This document shows positions 63,211-64,000 of a stretch of DNA of 64,000 bases, piece by piece. The notes under the pieces are model-generated. The model did not search any database. It was not told the DNA's origin and was given only the letters and a program-made list of their open reading frames with translations. The stretch's first letter is position 1. Every line of letters begins with the position of its first letter. The stretch comes from a candidate division WOR-3 bacterium (GTDB taxonomy: Bacteria; Hydrothermota; Tepidihabitantia; Tepidihabitantales; Tepidihabitantaceae), in the NCBI GenBank assembly GCA_039801085.1, contig JBDRTY010000002.1, positions 62,001 through 126,000 on the forward strand, read 5' to 3'. The translations under genes were made by a program, and so were the position numbers.

Positions 63211-63828
63211 ATGGCAGAGCGGAGTGGAACCGGTAAATACCGGGTATTGAACCGGCTGTATGAGCCCGGGATTGAGCGGATTTACCCCTATACTAAAGCG
63301 GGGTTTGCAGTTGTGGGTGCAGCCAAGGACCGGACCCCGGCAGATGAGTTTTTTCTGTTGGAGCGGATGAAGTGGCAGGTTTTCAGGCTGGGTTTGCGCC
63401 ATATTGAGCTGGACGGGGTGTGGGTGAATGAGTATAAGGCACCTTGTGAAGCGGTGCATGAGCCGGTGCTGTTTGTGCCCTGTCCCGGTGAGGAGTGGGG
63501 TTCGTGGGAGCGGTTCCGGGAAATAATGGCAGAGACTGCCGGGGATTTCAGACAGCAGGGTATAGTGATAAGTGATGGAAATTCAATGCAGTTGCTGTGG
63601 GTTGAGGAGGGAATTGAGGGCGAAATTGAGGACAGAATTCAGGAGCTGGGCGTCTTTGAACCGGAGCGGCTGGGTTCAGCCTATGCCCGGGTTTCGAGGC
63701 TGCGGGAGTTGGGCGGAATTTTCACTTTTGCCGGGGTGCGGGTGCCGGGATCGGCGATGGAGGCGCTGGCGCTGCAGAAGAGCGGTAATCTGGTGGCTGA
63801 GGGCAGGGTTTTCTTCAGGGTCCGTTAG
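63211..63828 (+). CDS. Hypothetical protein
   Basis: 205 residues behind a perfect AAAGGAGG, so expression is likely. No family recognised. No signal peptide or membrane segment. The N terminus is basic/aromatic (KYRVLNRLYEPGIERIYPYTKAGF), the middle has HEPVLFVPCPGEEWGSWERFREI and a possible Rossmann-like strand GIVISDGNSMQLLWVEEG, and the end is VSRLRELGGIFTFAGVRVPGSAMEALALQKSGNL. It sits just outside the right repeat of the AbiE module, at the edge of the defence-rich region; a role there is only a guess. Confidence 0.75.
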   Translation: MAERSGTGKYRVLNRLYEPGIERIYPYTKAGFAVVGAAKDRTPADEFFLLERMKWQVFRLGLRHIELDGVWVNEYKAPCEAVHEPVLFVPCPGEEWGSWERFREIMAETAGDFRQQGIVISDGNSMQLLWVEEGIEGEIEDRIQELGVFEPERLGSAYARVSRLRELGGIFTFAGVRVPGSAMEALALQKSGNLVAEGRVFFRVR

Positions 63829-64000
63829 GCTGTTGCCGGTTTTCTGCCCATTTTATTAATTAGAGCCCTGGTGGAAGGATTTTTTTAACATCCTGAAGTC
63901 AGTTGTTTTTTAAGTTGCATTTTTGCAAATAGTTATGATTTAGGACCCCTCGTCGTGCCGGTCCGGGGGCAGTTCCCCCGAGGGTGGGGTTTCAGGTGCC
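63829..64000. other. Intergenic tail with hairpin element, no gene seen
   Basis: After the last gene there are A+T-rich bases with a T-run (GGATTTTTTT) and then a G+C-rich hairpin GGGGG-CAGTT-CCCCC near 63973-63987, followed by GAGGGTGGGGTTTCAGG, related to the element at 36532-36578. The window ends before any new reading frame is recognisable. Confidence 0.4.

Overview
The window is about 64 kb of a bacterial chromosome, G+C-rich apart from one A+T-rich island. Six large exported proteins (a gingipain-like C25 peptidase, a tandem nitroreductase-like protein, a YVTN propeller, a BNR/sortilin-like protein, an M28 peptidase and an SBBP/kelch-like protein) end in a similar short Ig-like C-terminal domain of the type-A sorting/FlgD type. 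There is also a carboxypeptidase-regulatory/plug/beta-barrel outer-membrane protein, so the cell is a diderm, probably an uncultured FCB-like lineage (a WOR-3/Stahlbacteria-type genome would fit; this is recall, not a search). Archaeal-type PheRS and a cyclic-2,3-diphosphoglycerate synthetase homologue hint at a thermophile or past exchange with archaea.

Layout. 1-5.6 kb: TPR protein (cut by the window edge), M19 dipeptidase, C25 peptidase and a strong terminator. 5.6-12.4 kb: a possible structured RNA, a lipoprotein without a canonical start codon, a TMTC-like glycosyltransferase with TPRs, NAD+ synthetase, a second possible RNA, a polysaccharide deacetylase and a 3D-domain lipoprotein. 12.5-15.4 kb: yebC-ruvC-ruvA-ruvB. 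15.4-20.2 kb: secreted nitroreductase-like protein, GH130 phosphorylase and a GT4 fused to a helical glycosidase-like domain. 20.3-26 kb: a Cys/Met PLP enzyme, threonine synthase, a phosphoglycerate-mutase-like proposed homoserine kinase, and an SSS symporter behind a terminator-type attenuator. 26-35 kb: YVTN protein, a BNR protein split by an in-frame TGA, an A+T-rich restriction-modification pair and an M28 peptidase. 35-43 kb: Fic protein behind 12-bp iterons, a probable small RNA, the outer-membrane protein and the SBBP protein. 43-50 kb: one operon of rocA-like dehydrogenase, cDPG synthetase, pheS, pheT and two zinc-ribbon membrane proteins, then a rubrerythrin-like protein. 50.5-61 kb: a complete type I-B CRISPR-Cas locus (cas8b-cas7-cas5-cas3-cas6-cas1-cas2-cas4) with 29 identical 37-bp repeats. 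61-63.1 kb: an AbiEi/AbiEii pair between 189-bp near-identical direct repeats. 63.2 kb: one unrecognised gene.

Two features of gene expression recur. Many first genes have a TTGACA/TATAAT-type promoter whose -10 box ends only 5-9 nt before the start codon, which implies leaderless mRNAs; operon-internal genes often have AGGAGG sites instead. Three genes (M19 dipeptidase, the 6.8-kb lipoprotein, ruvC) appear to begin at AUU or AUC. The CRISPR, AbiE and restriction-modification genes form the defence content. No system here is clearly new as a whole; the best candidates for undescribed biology are the non-canonical starts, the possible RNAs at 5.7, 10.7 and 36.9 kb, the attenuator at 24.4 kb and the iteron array before fic.
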